A DNA stretch of 6,086 nt from DASPXK01 sp035637315 (GTDB taxonomy: Bacteria; Chloroflexota; UBA6077; JACCZL01). The notes beneath the pieces are model-generated. The model was not told where the DNA came from. It did not search any database and saw only the letters and a list, made by a program, of their open reading frames with translations. The stretch is taken from NCBI GenBank assembly GCA_035637315.1, contig DASPXK010000018.1, positions 1 through 6,086 of the forward strand, read 5' to 3'. How positions within the stretch are numbered: position 1 is the stretch's first letter; each line of letters opens with the position of its first letter. Below, piece by piece: positions 5,259 through 6,086 of this stretch. Made by a program: the position numbers and the translations under genes.

Positions 5259-6086
5259 ATGGCGACCACACAGCAATCGGCTAGTGGCCCGACGCTCGAA
5301 GGGGTCGTTCCGTTTCCGCCGGAGTTCGCCGCTCGCTATCGGGCCAAGGGCTACTGGGAGGACCGCCCCCTCATCAGCCACTTCGAGGAGTGCTTCCAGG
5401 GCTTCGCCGACCGCGCGGCGGTGGTCGATCGCGACGAGGCGGCGACATATGGGCAGCTCGGTGAGCGGTCCGAACGCGTCGCCCTCAACCTGCTGGACCT
5501 GGGGCTCAGGCCTCTGGACCGAGTGGTGGTGCAGCTGCCGAACACGGCCGTGTTCGTCTATCTGTACTTCGGCTTGCAGAAGATCGGCGCCATCCCGATC
5601 ATGGCCCTACCCTCCCATCGGTACCGTGAGGTCAGCCAGTTCGTCCGGCAAGCACGGGCCGTGGCCTGCGCCACGCCCCTGGCCGCCAGGGACGTCTCGT
5701 TCACCCAGCTGGTGAACCGCCTCCGCGGCGAGTGTGACACGCTCCGCTGGGGGCTCGTGCAGCATGGCCCGGCGCCGGAGGGTTTTGTCGCTATCGCCGA
5801 CCTCCTCGCCCTCCCGCCCTCTCACACCCCGTCCGATCTGGCCAAGATCGACATCAACCCGTGTGATCCGGCGGTCTTCCAGCTCTCGGGCGGAACGACC
5901 GGCGTCCCGAAGCTGATCCCCCGCACTCACAACGATTACGCCTTCAATTCCAAGCTCGCCGTCTCGGTGTGCGACGTGCGGGACGGCGACGTCCTGCTGG
6001 ACGTCCTGCCCATTTCCCACAACCTGCCCCTGGCTTGCCCCGGCCTGCAGGGGTTCTTGCTGCGAGGCGCGTCGGTCGTGATGGGG
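5259..6086 (+). CDS. Aryl-acid AMP ligase, EntE/DhbE-like (3' end off window)
   Basis: An ATP-dependent adenylating enzyme of the ANL superfamily, closest in motifs to 2,3-dihydroxybenzoate-AMP and salicylate-AMP ligases, which activate an aryl acid for transfer to a carrier protein or CoA in the cytoplasm. The first 276 residues are present, about half of the usual 540. Visible signatures are PFPPEFAARYRAKGYW near the start, MALPSHR at 115-121, the phosphate-binding loop LSGGTTGVPK at 209-218 followed by LIPRTHNDY (219-227), and the aryl-acid pocket segment LPISHNLPLACPG (250-262). H254 and N255 match EntE H234 and N235. The EntE/DhbE tyrosine 236 position is L256 and serine 240 is C260. Cysteine there is, as I recall, typical of salicylate-activating members, so an acid without a 3-hydroxyl is suggested, not proven. 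No siderophore genes are visible in the window, and an aromatic-degradation role is equally possible. The ATG is supported by GAGG at 5249-5252. The gene may share a transcript with the transporter. Confidence 0.92.
   Translation, partial: MATTQQSASGPTLEGVVPFPPEFAARYRAKGYWEDRPLISHFEECFQGFADRAAVVDRDEAATYGQLGERSERVALNLLDLGLRPLDRVVVQLPNTAVFVYLYFGLQKIGAIPIMALPSHRYREVSQFVRQARAVACATPLAARDVSFTQLVNRLRGECDTLRWGLVQHGPAPEGFVAIADLLALPPSHTPSDLAKIDINPCDPAVFQLSGGTTGVPKLIPRTHNDYAFNSKLAVSVCDVRDGDVLLDVLPISHNLPLACPGLQGFLLRGASVVMG

Noticed and set aside
5607..6020. A 137-codon minus-strand frame within the AMP ligase
   Set aside because: It is the antisense shadow of the adenylation domain, whose motifs on the plus strand are unmistakable.
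1..6086. A new defence, phage or mobile gene system spanning the window
   Set aside because: The cyclase-ATPase belongs to a common chromosomal sensor family, and the neighbours are metabolic or transport genes; no CRISPR array, transposase, integrase, toxin or attachment site is visible.

Overview
The window is GC-rich bacterial chromosomal DNA (roughly two thirds G+C by eye, coding third positions strongly G/C). It carries four genes: two convincing genes on the minus strand in the left part, and two on the plus strand in the right part. Domain styles (a zinc-ribbon/class III cyclase/AAA/TPR sensor, an AtzA/TrzA-like amidohydrolase, a short six-helix cation transporter, an aryl-acid adenylating enzyme) and a short dispersed repeat of the CCTGAGC...GAAGGGTCGA type suggest a large-genome soil or sediment bacterium from a little-cultured phylum. 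The sequence alone does not fix the phylum.

Layout. 1-2258 (minus) is the N-terminal 752 residues of a multidomain adenylate/guanylate cyclase-like protein whose 3' end lies beyond the left edge. 2128-3834 (minus) is a metal-dependent amidohydrolase with a strong ribosome binding site. Its family-like part ends near 2400, but the frame stays open through the spacer and 131 nt into the cyclase gene. 3835-4268 is a divergent intergenic region of 434 nt, possibly holding a gene remnant on the plus strand. 4269-5168 (plus, start uncertain) is a CDF-like cation transporter with a long basic N-terminal extension and a glycine where the TM2 metal-site aspartate is expected. 5259-6086 (plus) is the first 276 residues of an EntE/DhbE-like aryl-acid AMP ligase, cut by the right edge.

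How they work together. The amidohydrolase and cyclase are tandem and probably co-transcribed. The transporter and AMP ligase are tandem with a 90-nt spacer. No pathway clearly joins all four, and I see no phage, CRISPR, toxin-antitoxin or obviously new multi-gene system. The points of interest are local: a dispersed repeat inserted in frame inside an ATPase domain, a stop-codon-loss-like C-terminal extension, and substitutions at key positions in all four enzymes or transporters.
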